DNA of 64,000 nucleotides from Nemania diffusa (Eukaryota; Ascomycota; Sordariomycetes; Xylariales; Xylariaceae), in the NCBI GenBank assembly GCA_038501195.1, contig JBBPUQ010000005.1, forward strand, positions 4,526,001 to 4,590,000, in the 5' to 3' direction. Below are positions 51,166 through 62,107 of this stretch, in pieces. Position 1 is the first letter of the stretch; every line of letters starts with the position of its first letter. The position numbers and the translations under genes were made by a program. The notes under the pieces are model-generated. The model saw only the letters and a list, made by a program, of their open reading frames with translations, was not told where the DNA came from and did not search any database.

Positions 51166-51420
51166 TATAATAAATATAATATTAGTAATAAATTTAAAAA
51201 TTAAATAATATTATATATTTTTAAAAAAAAACTAAAATTAATAAAACTAAAAAATAAATTTAACTTTTTTAATTAAATTATTATATTTATATAAATACTT
51301 TTTTATTTATTATTTTTATTTTTTTATATTTATTATTTTATTTAATTTTTAATAAATTTATTGTTTTAAATAAACTATAAAATCTATTTAGTTATTTTAG
51401 CTATTTATTAGCTATATTAT
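51166..51420 (+). repeat. Right LTR of element Y
   Basis: Fully RIPped partner of 17,286-17,540; ends in TTATTAGCTATATTAT, where the match stops. Confidence 0.65.
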
Positions 51421-52080
51421 ATATATTAACTATTTCTAAGATTTATTTGTTTAAATATAAATGTAGTTTGTGACAAAACATTTTAATAATTATAAATATT
51501 ACTCCGTTAGCTAACTATTAAATTTACTAGTAAATCTACCTTTTTAATATTTAAACGCATTTTTTTACAACAATGACATTTAAATACTTAAAGTTTTACT
51601 GTTGTTATAAGTAGTTTATAATATAAAGTAATTATAATAAATATATATTTAAGCTTAATTATAGCTTTACTGTTTTATATAGTTTTATATAAGTTTATAT
51701 ATTTATATAATAGTATTGTTTAAAAAATAATTAAAAATAAAGCTATTTATATAGTTATAACTTTTTATACTTTTATATTATAGCTTTTTGTTATAACTAT
51801 TTAATTATAAATAAAAGTAATTAAAAAAATTATAAAAAAAGTTAATTTATTAATAGCTAATTAGCTATAAAAAATATTGTTTATATTAATTAAAATATAT
51901 TAATAATATTAAAATTTAAAAGCTAAAATTTAAAAAGCATTAATATATTTATATATATTACTTTTATATATATTTTAAAAAAATCTTTTTTTAAGTTATA
52001 GTTTTATATAATATATATTATTAGCTATATAGTTTACTTTAGAGGTGTGTTATTTTCTATACAGGTTTATTTATTTAAAA
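51421..52080. other. AT-rich relic flanking element Y, no gene
   Basis: Still strongly AT-rich but with scattered G and C (GTAGTTTGTGACAAAACATT, CTCCGTTAGCTAAC, AAACGCA) and many AGCT words. This composition is intermediate between the AT block and normal DNA. It may be an older or less decayed repeat, or RIP spread from Y. No match to the other elements was recognised. Normal composition returns at about 52,040-52,080. Confidence 0.5.
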
Positions 52081-52511
52081 CCCTTAAAAGCTTCTATTAA
52101 CACCAGTTAATCTGATCAATCTACAAGGCTTATTTGTAACAAGTTTTGTCCTATGTAAAGTGGCATTAATGCACGGTTGCTTGTCAAGGATACCGATATG
52201 GGGTTGCCTGAGACAATCCCACCGAGAGTATGTGCCAGAACTAATATCATTGGACCAATTTCCTTTGACCACATAGTAGGGTTGTACTGCTGTCGGTAGG
52301 TGTTATGTTCACTACCGTGAGAGCTCTGGGGATACATACTGTTCTGTCCACCCCCCCTGGTCGGGCATTGACGATTGGCCAAAGCCCGCGGCTGGGGCGG
52401 TTTGACTTACCTCGTGATCCTTTGAAGTTTTTACTATGTAGCGGAGAATTCACTTCCTTTACTCCTCCATCTCTGATCTTTTTTACACGCTAACTCCGCA
52501 GTTTACCAACC
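52081..52511. other. Upstream region of the FAD-oxidase gene
   Basis: GC-normal stretch of 430 bp between the AT block and the next start codon; presumably the promoter. Overlapping short frames exist on both strands but none has a domain. Confidence 0.5.
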
Positions 52512-54080
52512 ATGGCTCCTAAACTGACAGTTGAATTACTTCAGGATCTTTCCAATACCCTAGGACCAGATGTTGAAATATTAGTCGACAAGAAGAGCTC
52601 TCGGTTCAAGGAACTCTCTATGCGATGGACTGACATTGACCGAGAGACTCCTGGGGCTATTGTTCTTCCGAATTCACCCTCTCTCATTCAAAAGACTGTA
52701 TGTTAGCTGCAAACAACCCAGTCTCTGTTCCCGTCGCACTAAGACATCCATCATCTTACAGGTCCGTTGGGCGTATCGGTCTTCTGTGCCCTTTGTCGCT
52801 AAAAGTGGAGGACACAGCCAGTGGTCAACGATAGGCGAGAACGGCATCGTCATCGACCTGAGCAAGTACTCGACTGTTAGCGTTGACGCCGATGCCAAGA
52901 CAGCCACACTCGAGGGGTCAATTCTGTCTAAAGATGTAGCGGTGGCACTGGCGGCTAAGGGCTTCTTCACCGGTTGTGTACACCTTCCCATATCGTTACG
53001 TGGCTCATGAACTAACGCATTTCAATCATCAGCCCTAGGAAATGGTAACACGGTTGGTGCTATCCCGTACTTCCTAGGTGGAGGAGCATCTATCACTACC
53101 TCCATCACGGGATATGGGTCTGACCAAATTCTTGCGGCCCGTATGATCGATGCAACGGGGAATATCATCAACGTCACAGAGGAGGATGAGCCGGACCTGC
53201 TATACGCTATCCGGGGTGCTGGTCAGTTTTTCGGGCTCGTGTTCCAACTCACCATCAGGGCCACTGCTCTTGCTGAGCTTGGTAATAACCAAGGTGTCAT
53301 TTGGGCGGGCGCTTTCATATTTCCACTCGGTCGCGCGCCGGAAGTCGCTCATTCTATGAACGTCATAGTCAATGACAGCAGTCAGGCAACAGCAGGCCTC
53401 ATGATGGTCCAAGCTACCCCGCCCACCCGAGACCACGTCCTCGTCATTGCTGCGAGGTACACTGGAAACCCCGATGATGCGAAAACTGCTTACAAGGCTC
53501 TGTACGATCTAGAACCCCTCATCGCAAAAGGTGGACCTGTACCCATCCAGAATGCCAGTGATGGTCGTGAAGCGCTCCAGTCGAAAGGTGATTTCAAGAA
53601 GTTTGGTGTTGTGGGGTTGAGACATTTCGACGTTGATGGGTTCCTAGGCACCATTGGTGTCTGGAAAATACTCATAGCCGAGTGCCCTGATGCTATCAAC
53701 ACATCCTTCAATTTCCAGTGGGATTCTCGACCACCTAAGCCGCCTAGTTTCGAATCCGCCATGTCCCTTCATGATATCAGATTCTGGCAGTTAGTAGCTC
53801 CCTAACCGCCTTGAATCCAATAACCTAACCCAATTATAGAAACAACCTCATCTGGCATACTGAAGTAAGGAATCGTCAACGTGTCGACGAGTTGAATGAC
53901 CAATCTATAGCCTTAATGCGTGGAACGGATATCTCCGAGTTCGCTGATTTCCAGAATGGCACCCGCACGGGACCTATTGCTTGGCGTTTTCGTGGCCCAG
54001 GGAAACTGGATAAGCTGAAGGCATTGAAGATGAAGTGGGATCCGAAGGGAGTATTCACAACACAGCTTCTTAATGAGTAG
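52512..54080 (+). CDS. FAD-linked oxidase (PCMH-type, BBE-like C-terminus)
   Basis: Flavin-dependent oxidoreductase of the VAO/berberine-bridge-enzyme type, often found in fungal specialised-metabolite pathways. Four exons (52512-52697, 52762-52972, 53033-53789, 53840-54080) give 464 residues. Exon 2 carries the FAD domain with FVAKSGGHSQW; its His at residue 80 is in the place of the usual covalent flavin attachment. LGNGNTVGAIPYFLGGG and AIRGAGQFFGLVFQLT complete the FAD-binding half. The last exon ends WDPKGVFTTQLL, the typical C-terminal BBE motif. There is no signal peptide, so a cytosolic location is likely. The exon 2 donor is uncertain: GT at 52,973 (T-A-L) or 52,976 (TGSL); both keep the frame. 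The gene is intact although isolated between two RIPped blocks. Substrate unknown. Confidence 0.9.
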
Positions 54081-54584
54081 ACATTTGTATGTTTGCCTTT
54101 GTGCAGAAATATTAAACTTGTTCTCTCAACTACGGCACCTAAATCGCCTTCGTCTCAGCGACTTGATGCTATAGGAAATGTCTGTGAAGACAGTGGTCTA
54201 ATCATTCATCGGCTAGGTACGTGATAGGAGAGACTGCTGCGACAGAATAACCAGAGCCTCTATTGTGGAATAGGGGTCAAGAGTAAAGGGAACGAAAGTA
54301 TAGCTTCCCGCTGAACCAGCAGTCATCTAAATGCCTCGGCATGTCTCAGTGTAATTACAGCAGCATAGACCACAGGTAGGCTCACGGTATGCATGTTTAG
54401 CTTGTAGAGCCACTGAGAATCCTACTTAGCCCACCGTGTTTTTCATACAAGCACGCTTGATAAGTACCCTCCAGATAGGATGCAGCAGTTCTAGACGCGC
54501 AGTGACCAAACCGGTGTAGGTGAGACCATTCGTTTATTGTACCTACACTATATAGAGAAACCAGACTGTCTTGACATGTAACTT
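54081..54584. other. Intergenic region, nothing recognised
   Basis: About 500 bp of normal composition, downstream of the FAD oxidase. No frame, repeat or RNA was supported. Confidence 0.5.
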
Positions 54585-54872
54585 CGTTTTTTAACCCTAC
54601 GACCTTATAACCCTTCGATTTTACGACCTTACAACCCTCCGACCCTTTTTACGAAGTAACTTAAACGGTTTATAAGAAGCAATACAAAAGATCGAAGGCT
54701 CTAGCCCCAACTTACGCACCTGGCAGGTTTATTTGGTTGTTTGACTTAAATACCTGTTCAAATCAAACAACAGATTCGACCAAACAAGTCAAATAAGCCC
54801 TTTTTGCGATCAATCAAGGCAAAACACGTCAAAAGCCGTTTATTTGACTTGTTTTACCTGGGATGAGCGCTG
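54585..54872. mobile_element. Truncated hAT copy (right end only)
   Basis: About 288 bp matching the right part of the 869-bp element from 1,754: GTTTTTTAACC lead, CGACC array, the TACGAAGTAACTTAA block, and the right terminus TTGTTTTACCTGGGATGAGC followed by GCTG. The end variant (CATCCCAGG rather than GAACACAGG, read from the tip) agrees with the 3.9-kb element 0.4 kb away. The left half is missing, so no target duplication can be assigned. RIP decay is slight. Confidence 0.8.
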
Positions 54873-55260
54873 GCTTCAAGCAGTTGGAAGAAGACGTAGA
54901 TAAGAGTGATGCATACTGGTGTAAGGATGAGGTAATACGCCATTTCAACTTTTGTCGGCTGTCAGGAACGCTCGAAATGGCAATGTCAGATCTTCTAGAG
55001 AGTACCGGGCGGTAAAGAAGGATGGCAACCTAAACAAAAAGGTCTGCGGATGGGGGATTGTAAGGCTTCAAGTATGGCACCATGGTCACATGGCAGAGAA
55101 ACATCTTTGGGGGCGATAAAGCAAGCGCCCACATGCAGATTGAAACATGAAGGATCAAATGCGAATATCAGAACCTTATGAAATTTCACAGGCCGGGCGT
55201 AAGATAAGCTGCGATGTTGCAAGTCCGGGATGAAGCGGCAGGGTGACAATGCGTATAAGG
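54873..55260. other. Spacer between two hAT copies
   Basis: About 390 bp of normal composition with a short minus-strand frame (55,249-54,995) that has no recognisable domain. No gene is supported. Confidence 0.5.
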
Positions 55261-55268
55261 GGCGTAAT

Positions 55269-55823
55269 TAGCGCTTATCCCAGGTAAAACAATATTTTGA
55301 TTGCTTGATAGATAATTTGACCAATCAAAGCAAGATAAATACATTTGAATTAATTACTAAGTAAATCAAAGATTTTTTGTTTTATTTATGTTTACTAGTT
55401 ATTTTTAAATAAATTCTTTTTTTTTTTTGATTTTTTTTTATTATTTTTTAATAAAAAAAAAAACTGTTTAAAAAATATAATATTTTTTTATTTAAATAAT
55501 AATTTTTTTTAAAATTTATATTAATTAATTAATAAAAACTTTTTTTTATTTATTAAATTTATTTATTTATTTATTTATTTAGTTAATATTAATTTAATTA
55601 TAATTTTTAAATTAATTATTTTTTTTTATTATAAATTATTTTTAATTTTTAATTTTTAACTATTTATAACTTTATATATTTTATATATAATATTAAATTA
55701 TTATTAAATTTATATTTAATATAACTAAAATTATTTAATAATATTATTTTTATAATAATATTGTTTTTTTTTGTAATAATATAGTTAAAAATATATTAAT
55801 TTCTTTACTTAATATTTTTTTTA

Positions 55824-55862
<39 letters not shown>

Positions 55863-58800
55863 TATATATATTATAATTTAAATTATAAAAACATTATTTT
55901 TAAATTTAGTTTTTTTTTAATTTAATAATTATTTATTTTTATATAAATTTTTTTATAAAGTTAATTTTAATTAATAAAAAACTTTTTTTATTTTAAATTT
56001 TTTTATTATTTTTGTAATTATATTGTTATTTTTTTTATAATTTATATTAAATAATTAATATATTTAAATTTAATACATTTTTAATTATTTATTTATATTT
56101 ATTTTATTAATTTTTATTAAATTATTAATTTAATTAATTTATTTTAATTAATATTATTTATTATTATTTTTTATTATTTATTTTTTTTTACGATTTTTAT
56201 TATTTTTATTTTTTTACTTTTGTTTTTATTATTATAAATATTATATTTATTATTAAATAAATAAAATATTTAAAATTAATATATTTTATATTTTATAATA
56301 ATATATTTTTTAATAAATTTATTTTTATTTTATTTCTTTTATTATATTTAATTAAATAATATATTAATAATAATATTATTATATAATTTTTAATAATATT
56401 TTTTTAAAATATAATATATTATTATTTTTAAATAAATATTGTTTTTATATATATATATATTAAAATTAAAAATTTAACTAGTAATAAAATAGTTTATAAA
56501 TTAAAATATAATATAATAACTTTTTTAAAACTTAAAACTTTTAAATATTTTTTATAAAATAGTTTATTTATAAATAAATTGTTATTTTAATTTTTAATAT
56601 ATTAAGTAATTTAATTTAACAAATTTTTTTTTAAATTAAAATCTTTAATAAAAAATATATATTTTATATTTAGTTTTTTTTTATATAAATTTAAATATTT
56701 TTAATTGTAGTATATATTTTATATTAATTATTTTTAACAATTTTAATACTTTAGTTTAAAAAAAAAATTATAGTTTTGTTATTATTATAAAAATAAATAA
56801 TATATTAAAATATTAAATATAAAAATTATAAATTTAATTAAATATTATTTTTGTTTAAAATATAACATTAATATTAACTTTTAATTTTAATTATTATTTA
56901 TTATTATTATTATTTTATAACAATTTTAAACTATAGTTAATTTATATATTATAAAATTAATTATTTAATAAAAATAACTATTAATTTATTTATATATTTT
57001 ATTTAATATATTATTTAATTTATTTTAATATTATAAATTTAGTTTTATTATTAAGTTTTTAAACTTTTAATTAATTTTATTTTTAATAATAAATTAATAT
57101 ATTTTTATTTATTAAATTAAAAATTTTTTTAAACTAGTTTTTAAAATTTTTATAACTAAAATAATTATTGTTAAATTTAAAATTTATATTTTTTTTAATT
57201 TATAAAAATTATTTTTTAAAAAGAAAATTATTAATATTATTGTTTATTATATTAATTAAAACTAAAAACTTTATATAAAACTTTTAAATTTTTAATATAT
57301 TATTAATATATATATTAATAAAAATATTAAATTTTATATTTATAAAATAATTAAATAATTTAATATATAATTTAAGTTAAAGTTTTTTATTTTAAATAAT
57401 ATTAATATAAATAATAAAATTTTAATAATTTTTTTATAAAAACTTTTATTTAAATTTAATAATTTTAATTATTTATTTAATAAAAAAATTAAAATTTTTA
57501 TTTAATAATATAAAATTTATTATTAAAATTATATTATTAATATTATTATTTATATTATTATATTTAATAAAATTAATAATAAATTTTTTAAATTTATTGT
57601 TTTAATGTTAATTAAAAAAAATTATTTAATTAATATATAAATTAAAACTATTTTTTAATATTATAATATTTTTTATAAAAAAGTTAAAAGTAATAATATT
57701 AATAAACCAATTTATAAAAAAAATATTAATAAATTTATAAATAATAAAAATAACTTTATTTTTATAAATTTTAATATATTTAATTTATTTAATATTTATA
57801 TTAATAATACAAATATTTTTTATTAAAATTTTATAATTAAAATTAATAATAATATTTATTAAAACTTTTTTTTAATTATAATTTATAACTTTGTTATTTT
57901 TAAAAACTTTTTTTTTAAATTAAATATAATATTATATAATAATTTTAATTTTAATAAATATATTTTTATAAAATATATATTTAAAATAAAAAAATAAAAA
58001 ATTTATTATAAAATTAATATAATTTTAAATTTTTTTATTTAAATAATATTTAAATATAAAAATAATAAAATTAATTTATTTAATATTATAACTTTTTTTA
58101 AAAAATTTAAAAATTATTTATATATTTATTTAGTTTGTTTTTATTTTATTAAAAAAAAAAAAAAAAAAGTTTAAAACTTTATTTTTATAATTTTAATTAT
58201 TACTATTTATATAATTTTTTATATTTTGTTATTATTTATTTTATTAATAATTTATTTTTATTTATTAAAATTTTAAAGCTATAATTATTTTTTATATTTA
58301 TAAAAAAAAATACTATTTTATTAATTATTAAATTAATATATATATTTTAAATATTATTAATATAAATAAAATTTATATTAATTTTTAATAAATTTATATA
58401 AAGTTATTAAAATATAAATAATTATTTAAAAAAATATTTATTTATTAAATAATTGTTATTTTTTATTTAAATATATAATTAAAAAACTTTTAAAAAAAAA
58501 ACTTTATAAAAGTTAAAAAAATATATTAATAAATTAAAATATATTAAAAAAATTAATATATTAATAATTTTATATTTAAAATTATTATTGTTATTTTATT
58601 TATTTTTAAATTTATTTTTAAAAAGTTTATAAATAAAATTTACAATAGTTTTAATTTAAATAATAATTTAAACTTTTATAAAAATAAATTAAATTATTAT
58701 TTAATTTTTAATAAAATTAATTATTTAAAAATAAATTATAACTTTTTATAATAATAATAAATTTATTAAAATTAGTTTTTTATATTTAATTAATTTATTA

Positions 58801-59175
58801 TTAATATATTTTTTATAATAGTAATATTAACTAAATATAAAAAAATATTTAATTAATATAAATTTACAATAATTTTATAATAGCTATTTATTAAAACAAA
58901 TATTTTAAAAATTATTTAATATTTATAATATTAATTATATAAAAATTTAAATAGTTTATAAACAAAAATTAAAATAAATAAAAGTTTTAATTTTAATTAA
59001 AAATATATTTAAAAATATATTTAATTTATTTAATTTATTTAATTAAATAACTATTTAATTAAAACAACAGATTTAATTAAACAAGTTAAATAAATATTTT
59101 TTACAATTAATCAAAGCAAAACAAGTTAAACGCCGTTTATTTGACTTGTTTTACCTGGGATGAGCGCTAGCGCTG
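55269..59175. mobile_element. Full-length-sized hAT transposon (3,907 bp), RIP-saturated, TSD GGCGTAAT
   Basis: The whole second AT block is one element. The left tip reads TAGCGCTTATCCCAGGTAAA at 55,269. The right tip, reversed, reads CAGCGCTAGCGCTCATCCCA, so the left tip has lost its terminal C to T and lacks one AGCGCT unit. The 8-bp direct repeat GGCGTAAT flanks it exactly (55,261-55,268 and 59,176-59,183). The left ~230 bp and right ~120 bp match the 869-bp element at 1,213-2,081. The length would suit a coding hAT, but the interior has lost almost all C and G and no transposase frame can be read. The outer ~70-130 bp at each end are much less decayed than the body. Confidence 0.9.
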
Positions 59176-59183
59176 GGCGTAAT

Positions 59184-59739
59184 TAGTAGGTGTGGAACGT
59201 GAGGTCCTCCAAACACCTGCAGGACTTTGCGACGAGGTCAGGGATTGAATTACGCGGCATTCGGGCCTATTGGCTTGGAGCTAGGCGAGCTGTATCTATA
59301 GATGATAAATCGATTGGTATTGTTTCATTATATTGTTACTTTAGGGGCATTACAGATCTTGTGCTATCACCATTTTGATATCCACGTATCGGCCAAGACC
59401 CCCTTCCTTGAACTGCCATCGGTACAATCGAATATCTTTTCTCTGTTTGATGTACTGCACAAGCAAAGATAAGCGATATATAAAGGTACTTCTGTGAAAT
59501 GCAGCTGCGCAATTGGCCGCTCTTTATTGCATTTGCTACGAGCCCAAATTCTAGCCAAACACCGGCATATTCATGCAGTTAACAACAACAACAAAGCGTC
59601 TTCAAGCGCCTAATATAATATATGTTTTATAGGCAAGACTTCCATGTGCCTGTATTAAGCGCAAGTAGGTAGTGTTCAAAGTGAGGAGAATATTGATTTC
59701 ACAGAGAGAGGTCGCTCCCCTTACAAAGTCCAAATGCCA
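59184..59739. other. Intergenic region, nothing recognised
   Basis: About 555 bp of normal composition between the hAT element and the stop codon of the SDR gene. Two short frames (59,190-59,378 plus; 59,558-59,367 minus) have no domain. Confidence 0.5.
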
Positions 59740-60952
59740 TCACTGCCAATTCTGAAGAATCGTCTCGCCGTTTTTCAAGTGCGCATACCGAAGACTACCT
59801 TCCCATATTACTCGTCCCTTGTCAGGATCTCTCGCCTCAGGATTGTAGCTTCCAAGCTCCGAACCATCGAGATAGAGACCTTTAGGTCGCTCAGTAAGCG
59901 GTAACGGACCATCGTCCATAGCAGCAGCAAGGACATCATGAGCTGACTTCTGTGTTGTGCGCCAAGTGCCATTTGGATATAAGCGTACCAATAGGCCACC
60001 TAGCATACCTGCAAAAAGTCGAAATACTATAACGCGAACAAACCAGGATGTATGGCGAACAATTCCAGTTGCCATTGCGCCAGGATCCACGGCAAGGACT
60101 GAAATGCCACTGAGCAAGGGATCCTGATCAAGTCGTCTCTGAAGTTCGTGACTAGCGGGGGAGAAATTGTTAGATATGCTACCAATTACTTTAAAATCCC
60201 AACAAGGGCACCGCAGAGTGAGCTGACAGCCTGGAAAGATAACGTACATCATTGCAACTGCACACAACTTGGAGGCACCATAGCGGCGATACCCAGCAGC
60301 CCAGGAGGTTTTGTCGTCCTTATTCGAACTCCAAGTGCCCGTAGCAAGCATCTCCAGGTCATCAGCAATAATGGTCTTGAATTGAGGATCATTGAATGAT
60401 CCGTTCATGACATTGTGTCTGTCTTGGGGACTATTAGGTTTCAGTTAGTGCGAATGAGAGTGGGTGTAGTAGGGAGACGTACTCTTGAGCCCAGCTGCTA
60501 ATCCAAACAACCCTTCCCCTTCTGCTGTCCATACTTTGAAGGAGCCGAAGGGTCAATAGCCACTGACTGAGATAGTTGACCACAAAAGACATGTCCAGTC
60601 CGTCTTCGTTCCAGGTCTGCTTCCCAGACTCTTGATAGCCAGCACTAAGAATGAGGGCGCTGATGGGGGGGATGGCGCCAGAAGCAACACGAGCATTGAT
60701 GGTTGCGGCAACCTCACGCACGCTACTAAGGCGTGAGAGATCTAGAGATATGACTTCATGAGATTCAAAACCTCCCAGCGACACAGGATGACCAATAGTG
60801 GACTCCAGTGCAGCTGCAGCCTCAGTGTTTCTCACTGTGAATATGCCATAATGGGCTTCAAGTTCGGGGTTTGAGACGAGCTGCGATACAATTGCGTTGC
60901 CGAGGCCGCCATTTGCTCCCGTCACCAAAATTGTTCCTTTCTGTTGGGACAT
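59740..60952 (-). CDS. Short-chain dehydrogenase/reductase (SDR)
   Basis: NAD(P)-dependent oxidoreductase with a Rossmann fold, 354 residues. Three exons: 60952-60483, 60430-60248 and 60151-59740, with GTACGT donors and (T/C)TAG acceptors that keep the frame. TGANGGLG at residues 11-18 is the nucleotide-binding loop. ISALILSAG matches the central NAG-type strand, with Ser for Asn. GRVVWISS supplies the catalytic Ser. YGASK places Tyr207 and Lys211 as the active-site pair. The C-terminal part has VDPGAMATGI and a hydrophobic segment (VRVIVFRLFAGMLGGLLVRL) that could sit on a membrane, as in retinol-dehydrogenase-like fungal SDRs. The start at MSQQKG was chosen because the fold begins at once; an in-frame ATG at 61,006 would add 18 residues. 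Substrate unknown. Confidence 0.92.
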
Positions 60953-62107
60953 TGTGCTGCTGCTGCGTAGTGCTGCTGGATGGACAAGGAACGGAATGAC
61001 AAGCACCAGTTGATTCGGTTGCAGGCAAGAAATGTAAAGCAGGCGTAGGTAAAAATAAGGTAGGCTGCGACATGTATGTACCTATACAAGGGACCGGCAG
61101 GCTTGAGCATCGGTTACAAATCTTAGGTGGTATATCTCGTATTGCGCCACTCTTGTGCGACATCAAGTCCTTTTTCTTTGGGCCGCCTACTATAGATTAC
61201 ATACAACAATCGCGAGCCAGATAATCCCCCAAAATAGAATGCTCTCGGCCTTTCAAAGTTGTTGGTCCATCAGCTTGCCGTAGTACCTCCATCACAAAGA
61301 TGTCTTGGCAAGTACTCTCAGCTTTAGGGTCTACTTTACAAGGCGGGTTTCTATGCAAATAGGTATAAGTACTTATGTTTTACGTGGTAGGCAAAAAATT
61401 AACGCGCTAAGTGTTAGATATAAGGGATATGATATTATTCAGCATATGTATATTTTTTCTTTAACTACAACTAGTACTAAGTACATTTTATATTAATTTC
61501 TATAAATATATTTCAATGTTTTTAAAAAACACATTGAAAAAAATGAAAATTTCCGTTTTAAATTTTAATTTTAATAAAATATACCTTGATATTAATGTTC
61601 TTTTGTACCTTCTGTACATAGTATTACATCTGCCCACTACCTAATGTAGGTCTTTCTATCGACTGGCGGAACCACTTATAAAGTAATGTGCATACTACTG
61701 AAACAAAGTATGTAACACACACTACGCACTCTAGAGGACCGACCACAGTCATATAGATCACTTCTAAAGATTTGAGGCTTAGAAGAATAGTAAATAAGTG
61801 ACGCAAATGTATATTCGGGTGTAGCGGACCCCCGAAGGGGGCCGCGTGAGAGGCGTGCCAACTATCTCTAACTGGCATGGGCTAACTATCTTAAATAAAG
61901 AAAAGAAAAACTAAGTCCTGATGACCTAATCAACCTAACCCCCATGCGGTCGGGTTACCCACACCGTCTCACTACATATGTACTTGGGTACCTAGGTAGG
62001 TAGTATGCATTTATCTTCCCCTCTTGTACAGTACCTATCTACAGTAATACCTAGTAGTATGTATCGACCACAGCTTCAATCTCCGTCCTCCTACCTCTCG
62101 CCTAATG
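60953..62107. other. Intergenic region between SDR and GMC genes
   Basis: About 1.15 kb. The SDR promoter should lie at its left end. An AT-rich patch at 61,430-61,600 holds the inverted repeat TTCAATGT...ACATTGAA (61,511-61,537). A GC-rich hairpin lies at 61,824-61,845, and CCTAGGTAGGTAG-type motifs occur near 61,990. No gene was supported. Confidence 0.55.
61824..61845. other. GC-rich hairpin
   Basis: Arms GCGG(A)CCCCC and GGGGGCCGC, with a single bulged A and a three-base GAA loop. It stands alone in AT-rich intergenic DNA about 260 bp past the GMC stop codon, too far to be called that gene's terminator. Confidence 0.5.

Larger units (their letters stand above)
17286..51420 (+). mobile_element. 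Outer LTR retrotransposon 'Y', RIP-saturated, split by nested insertions
   Basis: A direct repeat of about 255 bp (17,286-17,540 and 51,166-51,420) lies at a constant offset of 33,880 bp with no gaps. Differences are almost all C-to-T or G-to-A in the right copy; TGTGATGGGTGCAATACTGG at 17,286 reads TATAATAAATATAATATTAG at 51,166. This is the layout of two LTRs. Inside, 17.54-18.46 kb and 47.1-51.17 kb would be its own body, giving about 5.5 kb once the nested elements (18.46-47.1 kb) are removed. Coding capacity is destroyed, so the superfamily cannot be told. No target duplication could be recognised. Strand is arbitrary. Confidence 0.62.

Noticed and set aside
17286..51420. Giant cargo-carrying element (Starship-like) bounded by the 255-bp repeats
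   Set aside because: No captain-type tyrosine recombinase or cargo genes are visible, and nested 5-6 kb LTR elements account for the interval.
17286..52080. Mitochondrial DNA insertion as the cause of the AT block
   Set aside because: No mitochondrial gene, tRNA or GC cluster is visible, and paired repeats differ by C-to-T/G-to-A changes as expected from RIP.
55065..55072. GCTTCAAG repeated after the truncated hAT end (54,873-54,880) and here
   Set aside because: Both copies lie on the same side of the relic, so this cannot be its target duplication; probably chance.
17286..59175. Centromere core
   Set aside because: RIPped retrotransposon nests do build fungal centromeres, but the block is only ~35 kb with genes on both sides, and nothing in the sequence proves CenH3 occupancy.
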